From assembly GCF_016907755.1 (NCBI RefSeq), contig NZ_JAFBCN010000001.1, positions 186,001 to 250,000 of the forward strand: a DNA stretch of 64,000 bases, in the 5' to 3' direction. The DNA is from Cellulosimicrobium cellulans (GTDB lineage Bacteria; Actinomycetota; Actinomycetes; Actinomycetales; Cellulomonadaceae). Below the pieces are notes generated by a model that saw only the letters and a list, made by a program, of their open reading frames with translations, did not search any database and was not told the origin of the DNA. The translations under genes were made by a program, and so were the position numbers. Shown in pieces: positions 53,615 through 61,765 of this stretch; the first letter of the stretch is position 1; each line of letters opens with the position of its first letter.

Positions 53615-53620
53615 ACCGTA
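53615..53620 (-). promoter_or_regulatory. Candidate -10 hexamer TACGGT, leaderless
   Basis: Read on the minus strand it lies six bases before ATG 53608. Confidence 0.45.
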
Positions 53621-53665
53621 GGCCGGACGCCGGTCCGCGTCAGCACGTTTTCGGGCGCCCCCTGC

Positions 53666-54331
53666 TCAGCGGTACCAGTCCTCGTCGATCGTCGCCAGGC
53701 GCGACGGGTGCGCCTCGGGCCCGAGGCCGTAGAACCGCTGGAAGCTCATGAGGAGCGGGCGCCAGCGGTCGGGGTCGACGCGGTGCGCGGCCCCCGGCAC
53801 GCGGATGCTCTCGTGGACGTGGACCCGCGTCACGCGGACCTCGAACGCGACGAGCGACCCGGCGCGCGCGGCGTCGTCGCGACCGAGCGGGTGCGCGTGC
53901 ACGAGCCGCGCCTCGACCGCGACGGGGCACTGCGCGGCGCGCGGCGGCGCGACCGTGTCCGACGCGACGGGTGTCAGCCCGGCGCGGGCGAACTTGTCCG
54001 GCTCGTAGCGGTAGCCCACGGACGCCTTGCGGTCCGGGACCGGGTCGCGCCCGGTCGTCAGGGCGAGGCGGTCGACGGCGTCGACCTCGGCCGTCGAGGG
54101 CAGGTTCACCACGACCTCACGCGTCGCGAGGAGGTTGAGCGCCGTCTGCGAGCGCGCGCCGAGGCCGAGCACCGCCGTCCGACCCAGCCAGAACACGGAC
54201 GACATCGGGGCGAGGTTCGCGCGACCGTCCGCGCCGACCGTGCTGAGCAGCGCGACGGGCGTGCCGAAGTACAGGATCCCCGGGTCGATCACGACGTGCG
54301 ACGGTGCGGGGCGGGTCGAGGTGGTGGTCAT
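53666..54331 (-). CDS. Flavin reductase-like, FMN-binding split-barrel protein
   Basis: A 221-residue protein. ILYFGTPVALLSTVGADGRANLAPMSSVFW is the FMN-binding start of flavin-reductase-like proteins, followed by VLGLGARSQTALNLLATREVVVNLPS, an acidic middle and an extra C-terminal region with LLMSFQRFYGLGPE. It may reduce flavin or bind it in another redox role. CAGGCT, six bases before ATG 54331, allows a leaderless start (the same hexamer and spacing precede the gene at 57009). Confidence 0.85.
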   Translation of the reverse strand: MTTTSTRPAPSHVVIDPGILYFGTPVALLSTVGADGRANLAPMSSVFWLGRTAVLGLGARSQTALNLLATREVVVNLPSTAEVDAVDRLALTTGRDPVPDRKASVGYRYEPDKFARAGLTPVASDTVAPPRAAQCPVAVEARLVHAHPLGRDDAARAGSLVAFEVRVTRVHVHESIRVPGAAHRVDPDRWRPLLMSFQRFYGLGPEAHPSRLATIDEDWYR

Positions 54332-54436
54332 GACCCCAGCCTGACCGGGCGCGTGCACGCCGTCTGGCGGCCGTCGGACGTCGCGTCCGAGGCCCGACGG
54401 CAGCGTCTCCGACGGCGGCGCCTCCGACGGCAGCGC

Positions 54437-55066
54437 CTACGACAGCAGCACGGCGACCCGGTCGGCGCGGTCGTCGTCGGGCCGCGTGCCCTCCTCGACG
54501 ACCTGCCGGGCGAGCTCGCGCAGGCGGACGTTGCGCTCGTTCGACGCGCGCTTGAGGAGCGCGAACGCCTGCTCGGGCCGGACGCCGAACGCCGCGGCCA
54601 CGACCCCCTTCGCCTGCTCGATCGGGCCCCGGCTGTCGGCCGCGGCGGCGATGTCCCGCTGCGCCTGCCGTCCGCCCTGCGCACGGACCGGTCGGGTCAC
54701 GTCGACGAAGTACCCGAGCAGCTCGACGACCCGACCCGTGCCGGGGTCGCGCCGACCCTGGCCGACGACGACGAGGACGCGCTCCCTCCCCCGCGCGTCC
54801 ATGATCCGGTGCAGGCTCGAGAAGGGCGCACCGTCGCGACGAGCGCGCTCCAGCACGTCCCGGACGCGGTCGCGGTCGTCGGGGTGCTTGTGGGCCAGCA
54901 CGAGCGACGTCGTCGGCACGACGTCGCCCGGCTCGAAGCCGTGCAGGCGGTACGTCTCGGCCGACCACCACCAGGTGTCGGTCGCCAGGTCGACCCGGTA
55001 CTGCCCCAGCGTCGTGTCGTCGCCGAGGGACAGCGGGTGCAGGGTTGCGTGATCCTCCAGGGACAT
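54437..55066 (-). CDS. PAS-ANTAR RNA-binding regulator
   Basis: A 209-residue protein. A PAS domain (about 15-130: DLATDTWWWSAETYRLHGF, HPDDRDRVRDVLERA, VELLGYFVDVT) is followed by an ANTAR domain (about 145-200: RGPIEQAKGVVAAAFGVRPEQAFALLKRASNERNVRLRELARQVVEE, in two helices plus a third). ANTAR proteins bind paired stem-loops in nascent RNA and stop termination. No nearby target hairpin pair was recognised. ATG 55066 lies just after a divergent 241-base spacer. Confidence 0.9.
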   Translation of the reverse strand: MSLEDHATLHPLSLGDDTTLGQYRVDLATDTWWWSAETYRLHGFEPGDVVPTTSLVLAHKHPDDRDRVRDVLERARRDGAPFSSLHRIMDARGRERVLVVVGQGRRDPGTGRVVELLGYFVDVTRPVRAQGGRQAQRDIAAAADSRGPIEQAKGVVAAAFGVRPEQAFALLKRASNERNVRLRELARQVVEEGTRPDDDRADRVAVLLS

Positions 55067-55307
55067 GGGTCGTCTCCGTCGTCGTTCAGCGGGTCGTGAG
55101 CCAGGTCCAGACTCAGACCGGGACTCTAGTCCGGCGCGGCGTTCCTGCAACCCGCCGCCTGCGCGGAGCGCCGACGCTGCAGGTCGCGTCGCCGAGCGAG
55201 CGCCCGGTGGTGGAAGGCTGGACGAGGAGCACGAGGACCGGACCGAGCGGGCCAGGGCGGGCAGTCGTAGGCTCGACGGCGTCCCGTCCGCCGCCGAGGG
55301 AGCCACC

Positions 55308-56324
55308 GTGCGCGCGACCGTCATCCACGCCCCGTACGACGTCCGCGTCGAGCAGCGCGACGACCCCCGCCTGCTCGCACCGACCGACGCGATCGTGCGC
55401 GTCGAGGCCGCGTGCGTGTGCGGCTCGGACCTGTGGACGTACCGCGGGGCGAACCCGATCGAGCACCCCGTCGCGATGGGCCACGAGTACGTCGGCACCG
55501 TCGAGGAGGTGGGCGCCGACGTCCGGAGCGTGCGTCCGGGGCAGCTCGTCGTCGGGTCGTTCTACGCGTCCGACAACACGTGCCCGATCTGCCGCGCCGG
55601 CTACCAGACGTCGTGCGTCCACCGCCAGCCCGTGCGTGGCGCCCAGGCCGAGCTGCTGCGCGTCCCGCTCGCCGACGGGACGCTCGTCGCGACGCCCGAG
55701 CGCCCCGACGACGACCTCGTGCCCGGGCTGCTCACCGCGTCCGACGTCCTGGGCACCGGCTGGTTCGGCGCCCGCGCGGCCGAGGCGGGACCGGGCCGCA
55801 CGGTCGTGGTGGTGGGCGACGGCGCCGTCGGCCTGCTCGCGGTCCTCGCCGCCGCGCAGCTCGGGGCGGAGCAGGTCATCGCCATGAGCCGGCACGCGCC
55901 CCGCCAGGAGCTCGCGCGGGCGTTCGGCGCGACCGAGGTCGTCGCGGAGCGCGGCGACGAGGGCGTCGCGCGCGTCCTGGACCTCACCGACGGGCTCGGC
56001 GCGCACGGTGTGGTCGAGGCCGTCGGCACGCCGGAGTCCGTGGCCCAGGCGCTCGGGTCGGTGCGTCCCGGCGGGTACGTCGGCGTCGTCGGGCTGCCGC
56101 ACGGCGTGGAGCTCCCCGTCGTCGACATGTTCTACCGGCACGTGCACTGGTCGGGTGGCCCGGCGCCGGTCCGCCAGTACCTGCCCGAGCTGATGGACCT
56201 CGTCCTCGACCGGCGCATCGACCCCGCGCGCGTGTTCGACCTCGAGCTCTCCCTCGACGACGCCGCCGAGGGCTACGCCGCGATGGACGAGCGCCGCGCG
56301 ATCAAGTCCCTGCTGCGCCCGTGA
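55308..56324 (+). CDS. Zinc-dependent alcohol dehydrogenase family protein
   Basis: A 338-residue medium-chain dehydrogenase. The catalytic zinc site uses CVCGSDLWTYRG and GHEYVGTVEEVG; the structural zinc site is reduced (TCPICRAGYQTSC), so one pair of Cys is present but spaced as in the threonine/sorbitol branch. VVVVGDGAVGLLAVLAAAQLGAEQVI is the NAD(P) site. It resembles the actinobacterial enzymes that act on secondary alcohols or quinone substrates. GTG 55308 has GAGGGA six bases upstream; TAGGCT at 55268 may be its -10. Confidence 0.88.
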   Translation: MRATVIHAPYDVRVEQRDDPRLLAPTDAIVRVEAACVCGSDLWTYRGANPIEHPVAMGHEYVGTVEEVGADVRSVRPGQLVVGSFYASDNTCPICRAGYQTSCVHRQPVRGAQAELLRVPLADGTLVATPERPDDDLVPGLLTASDVLGTGWFGARAAEAGPGRTVVVVGDGAVGLLAVLAAAQLGAEQVIAMSRHAPRQELARAFGATEVVAERGDEGVARVLDLTDGLGAHGVVEAVGTPESVAQALGSVRPGGYVGVVGLPHGVELPVVDMFYRHVHWSGGPAPVRQYLPELMDLVLDRRIDPARVFDLELSLDDAAEGYAAMDERRAIKSLLRP

Positions 56325-56325
56325 C

Positions 56326-56350
56326 GACCCGGCCCGCGCGGGCGCGGGTC
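56326..56350. terminator. GC hairpin between convergent genes
   Basis: GACCCGGCCCGC and GCGGGCGCGGGTC pair with a small bulge, between the dehydrogenase stop (56324) and the acetyltransferase end (56356). Confidence 0.55.
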
Positions 56351-56355
56351 CGGCG

Positions 56356-57009
56356 TCAGCCGAGCCACGACGGGTCGTCGACGAGCTCCTGCAGCTCGGT
56401 CACGAGGCGCGCGGTGTGGAACCCGTCCGCCGCGGCGTGGTGCACCTGGACCGCGAGCGGGAGGAACGTCCGCCCCTCCCGCTCGACGTACCGCCCGAGC
56501 GTGACGATCGGCGCGAGGTGCCGCCAGCCGTCCCGGATCGCGAGCGTGAAGCCCGTGAACGACGCCCAGGGCAGGCTCGACACGTCGAAGGCGTTCGGCG
56601 GCGGCGCACCCTGCGGGAAGAACGTCGTCGCGGTCCGGTGCTCGGCGAGCAGCGCCGACGCCGCGGAGTGGAACGCGTCGAAGTCGGGGTCGTAGGGCGC
56701 CCAGACGGCCGAGAACGTCTCGCGCTCCGGGTTGAGGACCGTGAACGCCGGGTGCACCACCGGCCAGACCGCCGGGGCGCCCGCGTCGTCGAGGCACAGG
56801 CGGAACTCCTCGTGCCGGTTCACGACGGTCGCGAGCGCCCAGACCTGCGCGACGTAGGTCTTGCGGGACGATCCGGCCAGCGCGGCCGCGAGCGCCGTCA
56901 CGTCCAGCTCGACGGTCATCGCGTACGTGCACGGCGACGCGTGGAGGAAGTGCTCGAAGTGCTCGCGGCGGGGCCAGGTCTCGAGGTCGACCGGTACGGG
57001 GTGCTCCAT
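56356..57009 (-). CDS. Chloramphenicol acetyltransferase-like protein (type A CAT)
   Basis: A 217-residue acyltransferase. The N-terminal PVDLETWPRREHFEHFLHASPCTYAMTVELDVT, FFPQGAPPPNAFDVSSLPWASFTGF and the catalytic VQVHHAAADGFHTARLV (HHxxxDG) match the classical CAT fold, of normal length. Chromosomal homologues often have weak or different activity, so resistance cannot be claimed from sequence alone. CAGGCT six bases before the ATG fits a leaderless start. Confidence 0.85.
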   Translation of the reverse strand: MEHPVPVDLETWPRREHFEHFLHASPCTYAMTVELDVTALAAALAGSSRKTYVAQVWALATVVNRHEEFRLCLDDAGAPAVWPVVHPAFTVLNPERETFSAVWAPYDPDFDAFHSAASALLAEHRTATTFFPQGAPPPNAFDVSSLPWASFTGFTLAIRDGWRHLAPIVTLGRYVEREGRTFLPLAVQVHHAAADGFHTARLVTELQELVDDPSWLG

Positions 57010-57099
57010 CCTGCGAGCCTGTCAGCGCGACGCGCCTCCGGCACGGGCTTTTCGGCTCGGCACGCGCACCGACGCCGCGCCTGCCCGTGCACGACGACG

Positions 57100-57130
57100 C
57101 CCGGCCCCGCACCGTGGGTGCGGGACCGGG
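57100..57130. terminator. Hairpin after the thioester-adhesin gene
   Basis: The 14-base arms (57100-57113 and 57117-57130) pair with one mismatch around a 3-base loop, with further outer ACGACGAC/GTCGTCGT pairing, 30 bases beyond the stop of the gene ending at 57161. Confidence 0.7.
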
Positions 57131-57160
57131 GCGGGCGGGCCGAGGGGCCGTGCGTCGTCG

Positions 57161-59284
57161 TCAGCGCGCGTCCGTGGACCGACGGCGACGCGAGGCGAGG
57201 ACGAGACCCGTGCCGGCGAGGACGATGAACGCCCCGGCGGCGAGGACGCTCGCGTCCGCGCCCGTCGTCGCGAGCGCGTCACGCTGCGCCGCGGCCTGCT
57301 CGACCTCGGCGACCGGCTGCGCGTCCGTCAGACCGAGGTTCGCCGGGTCGGACGACGCCCCGGTCGTGACCACGCGGCCGGCGCCGTCGGCGTAGATCGG
57401 CGCCGTCGGCTCGACGGGCTGTCCCGGGTCGGTCGGGTCGGCCGGGTCGGCCGGGTCGGCCGGGTCCGTCGGGTCCGTCGGGTCGACCGGGTCGACCGGG
57501 TCGACCGGGGCCTCCGGCTCGTCCGCGAGGGTCACGCCGATCCAGTCCCAGGCCGTGGACGGGCTGTCCAGCTCGCCGAGACCGATGAACCAGTGCTGGA
57601 AGGTCGCCGCGCTCCACGTCCCGTCCTCGGCCGTGACGCCGTGGTTGTTGTGGTCCCAGCCGGTGTAGAAGTGCGGGCTGCCCTGCTGGGTGCCCTGGGC
57701 GGACCCCCAGAGCTGGAACGACGGGAGGTCGGTGACGCTCATGCCGGCGGGGACGCGGACGAACACCTTCTGGCCCGGCGTCACGCTGTCGACGACCCGG
57801 CCCTGCGCGTCCACGAGGACGACCCCGGCCGGCATCGGTGAGCCGTCCGCCGTGCGGAGCTCGACGTGCACGTTCCCGGAGCCCCCGGCCAGCGAGGCCG
57901 TGAACCCGTAGTCGGTCGAACCGTCGGTGTTGCGCACGAACCCGTTCGAGACGAACCCGGGCTGCGGCATGACGACGTTCGTGGTGAGAGCCTCCTCGAT
58001 GAGCCACGCGGCGGTCTGCAGGGTCGCCATCCGGTCGCTGTTGTAGGCAGAGGCCCAGTCGCGGGTGTAGTCGAAGCCCTCCCAGTTCCCGTCCTCCGGG
58101 TACGGCATGGCCTCGAACTGCTGGAGCGCCTTCTGCGAGAGGGTGACGTGGTTGTCGGCGTCCACGTCGAAGAGCAGCCCCATGACGTCGTGACCCGTCG
58201 AGAAGTACCAGACCGCGAACTGCGTGGCCTCGTACGCCGTGTAGTCCAGGGTGCGGTTGAGGTACTGGTCCTCCCACATCTGCCGCACGTCGTCCTCGGA
58301 GTAGCTGCCGTCGTCGATGCTCCCCTGGTACCAGCCCAGGAACGTCTCCCAGCTCGTCGTCGGTGTCACGCTCACCCCGGCCCGGTCGAACAGCCGCTGG
58401 GCGTCCGCTGCGCGCGCGCTCGCGTCGTTGCCGCCCTTGTACCCGTTGACGAGGATGGTCTGCTGGGCCGAGGTGTTCTCCCAGTGGATCCCCTCGGGGT
58501 CGGGCGCGACCGACTCGTCACCGGACCACGCGTGGTACCAGTACCCGGCGATGTCGCGGTCGTAGACCATGTGCACGGTCCCGTCGTCGTCCACGAGGGT
58601 GTGGTGGAGGATGTGCAGCTGCGGCTGGCCGCCCCAGCCGGTCCAGTCCTTCCCGGAGCCGCCCTCGGCGGGCTCCATGAAGTACCAGTAGTCGCACGGG
58701 AAGCCGTGGTAGTAGCCGTCGTGCCAGTGGGGCTCGTACTCGGCGTCGGGGTAGGCGGCCTGCGTCGCGCCCAGCAGGCCCGCGGTGGCGGCCGTGGCGA
58801 GGGTGGTCGCGACGTCCGCGCCCGCGGGAGCGTCGGTCGACGCCTCGGCCGCCGCGCTCGCGTCCTCGGCCACGCCGTCCGGCACGACCGGGTCGACCGT
58901 GACGTCCTCGGGCAGTCCCTCCACGACGTCGTCGGTCACGGTCTCGCCGGCGCTCTCCGTGGCGGGCTCGTCGGTCTCGACGGCCGGCTCCGCACCGGCC
59001 GGAGCAGGCTCCGGTACGGCCTCGGCGGCCGGTGCCTCCGCGGCGGGCGCCACGACGGGGTCGACCGGTGCGGGGGCCGCGTCCGTCGTCACCGTGGCGG
59101 GCGCCTCGGGCGCGGGGGCCGGCTCCGGGGCGGCCTCCTCGGCGGGGGCGTCGGTGGCGGTGGTCTCCGGGGCGGTCGCCTCGGGGGCCGGGGCCTCGCC
59201 GTCGTTCGCGAACGCGGCCAGCGGAGCCCCCAGCACGAGGGCGGCGGAGACGGCGGTCGTGGTGGCGGTGCGAAGAACCTTCAT
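57161..59284 (-). CDS. Sortase-anchored thioester-domain surface protein
   Basis: A 707-residue surface protein. Signal peptide 1-27 (MKVLRTATTTAVSAALVLG, cleavage near AFA-ND); a 150-residue Ala/Pro/Glu/Val-rich stalk; a thioester domain (about 200-385) with the single Cys in GFPCDYW and the partner Gln in AYEATQFAVWYFSTG, the Cys-Gln pair expected for an internal thioester; a second beta domain (about 390-520); a repeated DPT/DPA linker; and LATTG followed by a hydrophobic helix and RRRR tail, a class E sortase signal. Such proteins can bond covalently to surfaces. ATG 59284 has AGAGGAG about 9 bases upstream. Confidence 0.85.
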   Translation of the reverse strand: MKVLRTATTTAVSAALVLGAPLAAFANDGEAPAPEATAPETTATDAPAEEAAPEPAPAPEAPATVTTDAAPAPVDPVVAPAAEAPAAEAVPEPAPAGAEPAVETDEPATESAGETVTDDVVEGLPEDVTVDPVVPDGVAEDASAAAEASTDAPAGADVATTLATAATAGLLGATQAAYPDAEYEPHWHDGYYHGFPCDYWYFMEPAEGGSGKDWTGWGGQPQLHILHHTLVDDDGTVHMVYDRDIAGYWYHAWSGDESVAPDPEGIHWENTSAQQTILVNGYKGGNDASARAADAQRLFDRAGVSVTPTTSWETFLGWYQGSIDDGSYSEDDVRQMWEDQYLNRTLDYTAYEATQFAVWYFSTGHDVMGLLFDVDADNHVTLSQKALQQFEAMPYPEDGNWEGFDYTRDWASAYNSDRMATLQTAAWLIEEALTTNVVMPQPGFVSNGFVRNTDGSTDYGFTASLAGGSGNVHVELRTADGSPMPAGVVLVDAQGRVVDSVTPGQKVFVRVPAGMSVTDLPSFQLWGSAQGTQQGSPHFYTGWDHNNHGVTAEDGTWSAATFQHWFIGLGELDSPSTAWDWIGVTLADEPEAPVDPVDPVDPTDPTDPADPADPADPTDPGQPVEPTAPIYADGAGRVVTTGASSDPANLGLTDAQPVAEVEQAAAQRDALATTGADASVLAAGAFIVLAGTGLVLASRRRRSTDAR

Positions 59285-59440
59285 GGTGGAGCTCCTCTGA
59301 CTGTCGTGGCGGGTGTTTCCCGATGACTCCACGTTCCGCCCGGGGAGCACCTCTCCGGCACGCCCGAACGACGGCGACGACTACCTCCGAAAGTCGACTC
59401 CCCACGACCTCCTCGGCGAGCCCGGCCGCCCGGCCGTGGC

Positions 59441-59446
59441 TAGCCT
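59441..59446 (+). promoter_or_regulatory. Candidate -10 hexamer TAGCCT, leaderless
   Basis: It lies seven bases before GTG 59454 and would start the six-gene transcript running to 63820. Confidence 0.5.
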
Positions 59447-59453
59447 GAGCGGC

Positions 59454-60545
59454 GTGGGGGTCCAGGTCTCGCGGGCCGACGTCCTCGTCGCGGTGTCCTG
59501 CGGGGTCGCCGGGGCGCTCCTCGTCGTGCTGCGGGCGGGGTCGGGGATCGGCTGGGCGCCGCTCGGCGCCGAGCTCGCCGCGCAGGAGGCCGCCGCCGCG
59601 CTGCTCCTCGTCCGGAGGCGGTGGCCGGTCGCCGTCCTCGCGGCGTGCGTCGCGCTCTCCTTCGTCTCCCCCGCGCTCGCGACCCTGGCCGCGCTCTACA
59701 CGGTCGGGACCGAGGTCGCGTCGGCGAGGGTCAGCGGAGCCGTGGTGCTCGGCGTCGTCACCGCGGCGCTGCCCGCGTGGCGCCTCACCGCCGAGGCGTC
59801 CGGCCCCACCACCCTGTGGGTGAGCACGCTCATGCTCCTCGCCGCCTACGTCGCGGGACGCGCCGAGCGGTCCCGCGGGGAGACCGAGCGCCGTGCCGCC
59901 CTGCGCGGCGCGGAGGCCGCGCGGGCGGGCGAGCGCGCCCGCCTCGCCCGCGAGCTGCACGACGTCGTGTCGCACCGGGTGAGCTATGCCGTCGTCGAGG
60001 CGGAGGTGCTCGCGACGTCGACGGACGACGCCGACGTCCGCCACGCCGCGGAGGAGATCGGCACGAGCGGCCGGGCGGCGCTCGCCGAGATGCGGCAGGT
60101 GCTCACCGCGCTCACGTCAGACGTCCCCGAGCCCGCCCCCGGACCCGCGCCGGCTGTGGCCGGGGCCGCGGAGGTCGAGGCTCTCGCCGCCGACGCGCGC
60201 ACGGCCGGGCAGCCCGTCGAGGTCCAGGTCTCGGCCCCGTCCACGTCTCCGCCCGACCTCGTGGACCGGACGGTGGCACGCGTCGTCGAGGAGGGCCTGA
60301 CGAACGCCGTCCGGCACGCCCCGGGCGCCGACACCACCGTGGAGGTGGCACCGGTCGCGGGCGGCGTCCGCGTCACGGTCGACAACGGTCCGCCCGCCCG
60401 CCCACCCACCGGGCTCACGACCGGCGGCTTCGGCCTCACCGGGCTGCGCGAGCGCGTCGAGCTCCTGGGCGGCACCCTGGAGTCCGGACCCACGCCCCCG
60501 GGCGGATACCGGCTGCGGGCGACGCTCCCGAGGAGGACGCCATGA
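59454..60545 (+). CDS. Sensor histidine kinase (NarL/DesK-type, HisKA_3)
   Basis: A 363-residue membrane kinase. Four to five membrane segments in residues 1-135, then the dimerisation box ERARLARELHDVVSHRVSYAVVEAE with the phospho-His, and an ATPase domain with VARVVEEGLTNAVRHAPGADTTV (N box) and GGFGLTGLRERVELLGGTLE (G box). The external sensor part is very small, so the stimulus probably lies in the membrane. The stop overlaps the regulator start by ATGA. Confidence 0.92.
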   Translation: MGVQVSRADVLVAVSCGVAGALLVVLRAGSGIGWAPLGAELAAQEAAAALLLVRRRWPVAVLAACVALSFVSPALATLAALYTVGTEVASARVSGAVVLGVVTAALPAWRLTAEASGPTTLWVSTLMLLAAYVAGRAERSRGETERRAALRGAEAARAGERARLARELHDVVSHRVSYAVVEAEVLATSTDDADVRHAAEEIGTSGRAALAEMRQVLTALTSDVPEPAPGPAPAVAGAAEVEALAADARTAGQPVEVQVSAPSTSPPDLVDRTVARVVEEGLTNAVRHAPGADTTVEVAPVAGGVRVTVDNGPPARPPTGLTTGGFGLTGLRERVELLGGTLESGPTPPGGYRLRATLPRRTP

Positions 60546-61195
60546 TCCGCGTGGTCGTCGTGGACGACGAGGCGCTCCTGCGCGCCGGCGTGGTCCGCCT
60601 GATCGCGACGGCGCCCGATCTCGAGGTCGTCGGCGAGGGCGGCGACGGCGCCCGAGCGGTCGAGCTGGTCCGCGAGCTGTCCCCCGACGCCCTCCTGCTC
60701 GACATGCAGATGCCCGTCATGGACGGGCTGGACGCGCTCGTGACGGTCCGGCGCGAGCACCCCGAGACCGCGGTCGTCGTGCTGACGAGCTTCCTCAGCG
60801 ACGAGTACGTGCTGCCGGCCCTGCGAGCGGGCGCGGTCGGCTACCTGCTCAAGGACTCGACCCCGGAGGAGCTGCACCACGGCATCCGGGCCGCGGTCGC
60901 GGGCGACGCGATCCTCTCCCCCGCCGTCGCGCGGCACCTGCTCGCCGCCGCGGGCGACGACGTGCCCGCCCGGCGCGCCGACGCGCAGCGCCGCCTCGAC
61001 GCGCTCGCACCGCAGGAGCGAGAGGTGGTGGGGGCGCTCGCGGACGGGCTCTCCAACGCCGAGATCGCCCGACGGCTGTACCTCGCGGAGTCGACGGTCA
61101 AGGCCTACCTGGCGCACGCCATGACGAAGCTGGGCACCGTGAACCGCACGCAGACCGCGATCCTCGCGCACGAGGCGGGCCTCGGCGCACGGTGA
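60542..61195 (+). CDS. NarL/LuxR-family response regulator
   Basis: A 217-residue regulator. Receiver domain (about 3-118): VVVVDDEALLRAGV, phospho-acceptor Asp in LLLDMQMPVMDG, Thr/Ser in VVLTSFLSDEY, Lys in GYLLKDST; LuxR-type helix-turn-helix (about 150-212): LAPQEREVVGALADGLSNAEIARRLYLAESTVKAYL. It forms a two-component pair with the preceding kinase. The downstream lipoprotein/NRAMP-like genes (72-base gap) are its nearest candidates for control. Confidence 0.95.
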   Translation: MIRVVVVDDEALLRAGVVRLIATAPDLEVVGEGGDGARAVELVRELSPDALLLDMQMPVMDGLDALVTVRREHPETAVVVLTSFLSDEYVLPALRAGAVGYLLKDSTPEELHHGIRAAVAGDAILSPAVARHLLAAAGDDVPARRADAQRRLDALAPQEREVVGALADGLSNAEIARRLYLAESTVKAYLAHAMTKLGTVNRTQTAILAHEAGLGAR

Positions 61196-61267
61196 TGCGC
61201 GTCGCGACGACCGCCGCGACGGGTCGTCCGTGTGCGAGCGGCCTCCCCCGGCGGGAGCATCGCTGAC

Positions 61268-61765
61268 GTGGGACGTCGCGCGCGCACCGCCCGGGCCGGG
61301 GCTCTGCTGAGCCTCGTGCTCGCGCTCGGGACGACGGGCTGCACCGTGAGCCGGCAGGACCCCGGGCAGGCGACGGCCGCCGTGGCCGACGCGCTCGCCC
61401 AGGCCGGGTCGGCGGTCGAGACGACGCGGCTCACCGTGCGCCTGCTCGACGCCGACCGCGTCACCACGCCCGTCGCGGACGCCGCGGTGCTGGACCAGGT
61501 GCGCGTGCTCGAGGAGTCCACCACGGCGCTCACGACCCTCGTCCCGCCCGACGACGTCTCGTCCGCGCAGCGCGACGCCGGTCTCGTGGCCGTCGCGGAC
61601 GCGACGCGCGAGGTGGTCGCGGCGCGCGCGTGGGTCGCGCGCGAGGCGGGCGGCGACCTGTCGGAGGCGGGCGCCGTCCCGCTCACGGCGTCCGAGCTCG
61701 AGGCCGACCTCGCCCGCGCCGCCGACGACGTGGACACGGCGCTGGCCCTGGCGGGTGGCGCGTGA
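61268..61765 (+). CDS. Small predicted lipoprotein
   Basis: A 165-residue protein. Arg-rich start, hydrophobic core and LALGTTGC lipobox (Cys near residue 26), then an almost wholly helical, Ala/Val/Asp-rich mature part with repeated heptad-like patterns. No domain recognised. The GTG at 61268 was chosen for a proper signal length; GTG 61232 is possible. It overlaps the NRAMP-like gene by GTGA, so it may be an accessory exterior subunit. Confidence 0.7.
   Translation: MGRRARTARAGALLSLVLALGTTGCTVSRQDPGQATAAVADALAQAGSAVETTRLTVRLLDADRVTTPVADAAVLDQVRVLEESTTALTTLVPPDDVSSAQRDAGLVAVADATREVVAARAWVAREAGGDLSEAGAVPLTASELEADLARAADDVDTALALAGGA

Noticed and set aside
55065-55307. Upstream extension of the alcohol dehydrogenase frame (81 extra codons)
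   Set aside because: Low-complexity sequence across the divergent promoter region; GTG 55308 has a ribosome site and the normal family start.
56356-57009. Acquired resistance island around the CAT-like gene
   Set aside because: No mobile element or shift in base use is seen; it looks like a native chromosomal gene.
57424-57520. Repeated GGTCGGCCGG-like units, considered as a repeat array
   Set aside because: They code the DPT/DPA/DPV linker of the surface protein; a similar linker occurs at 31550-31605.
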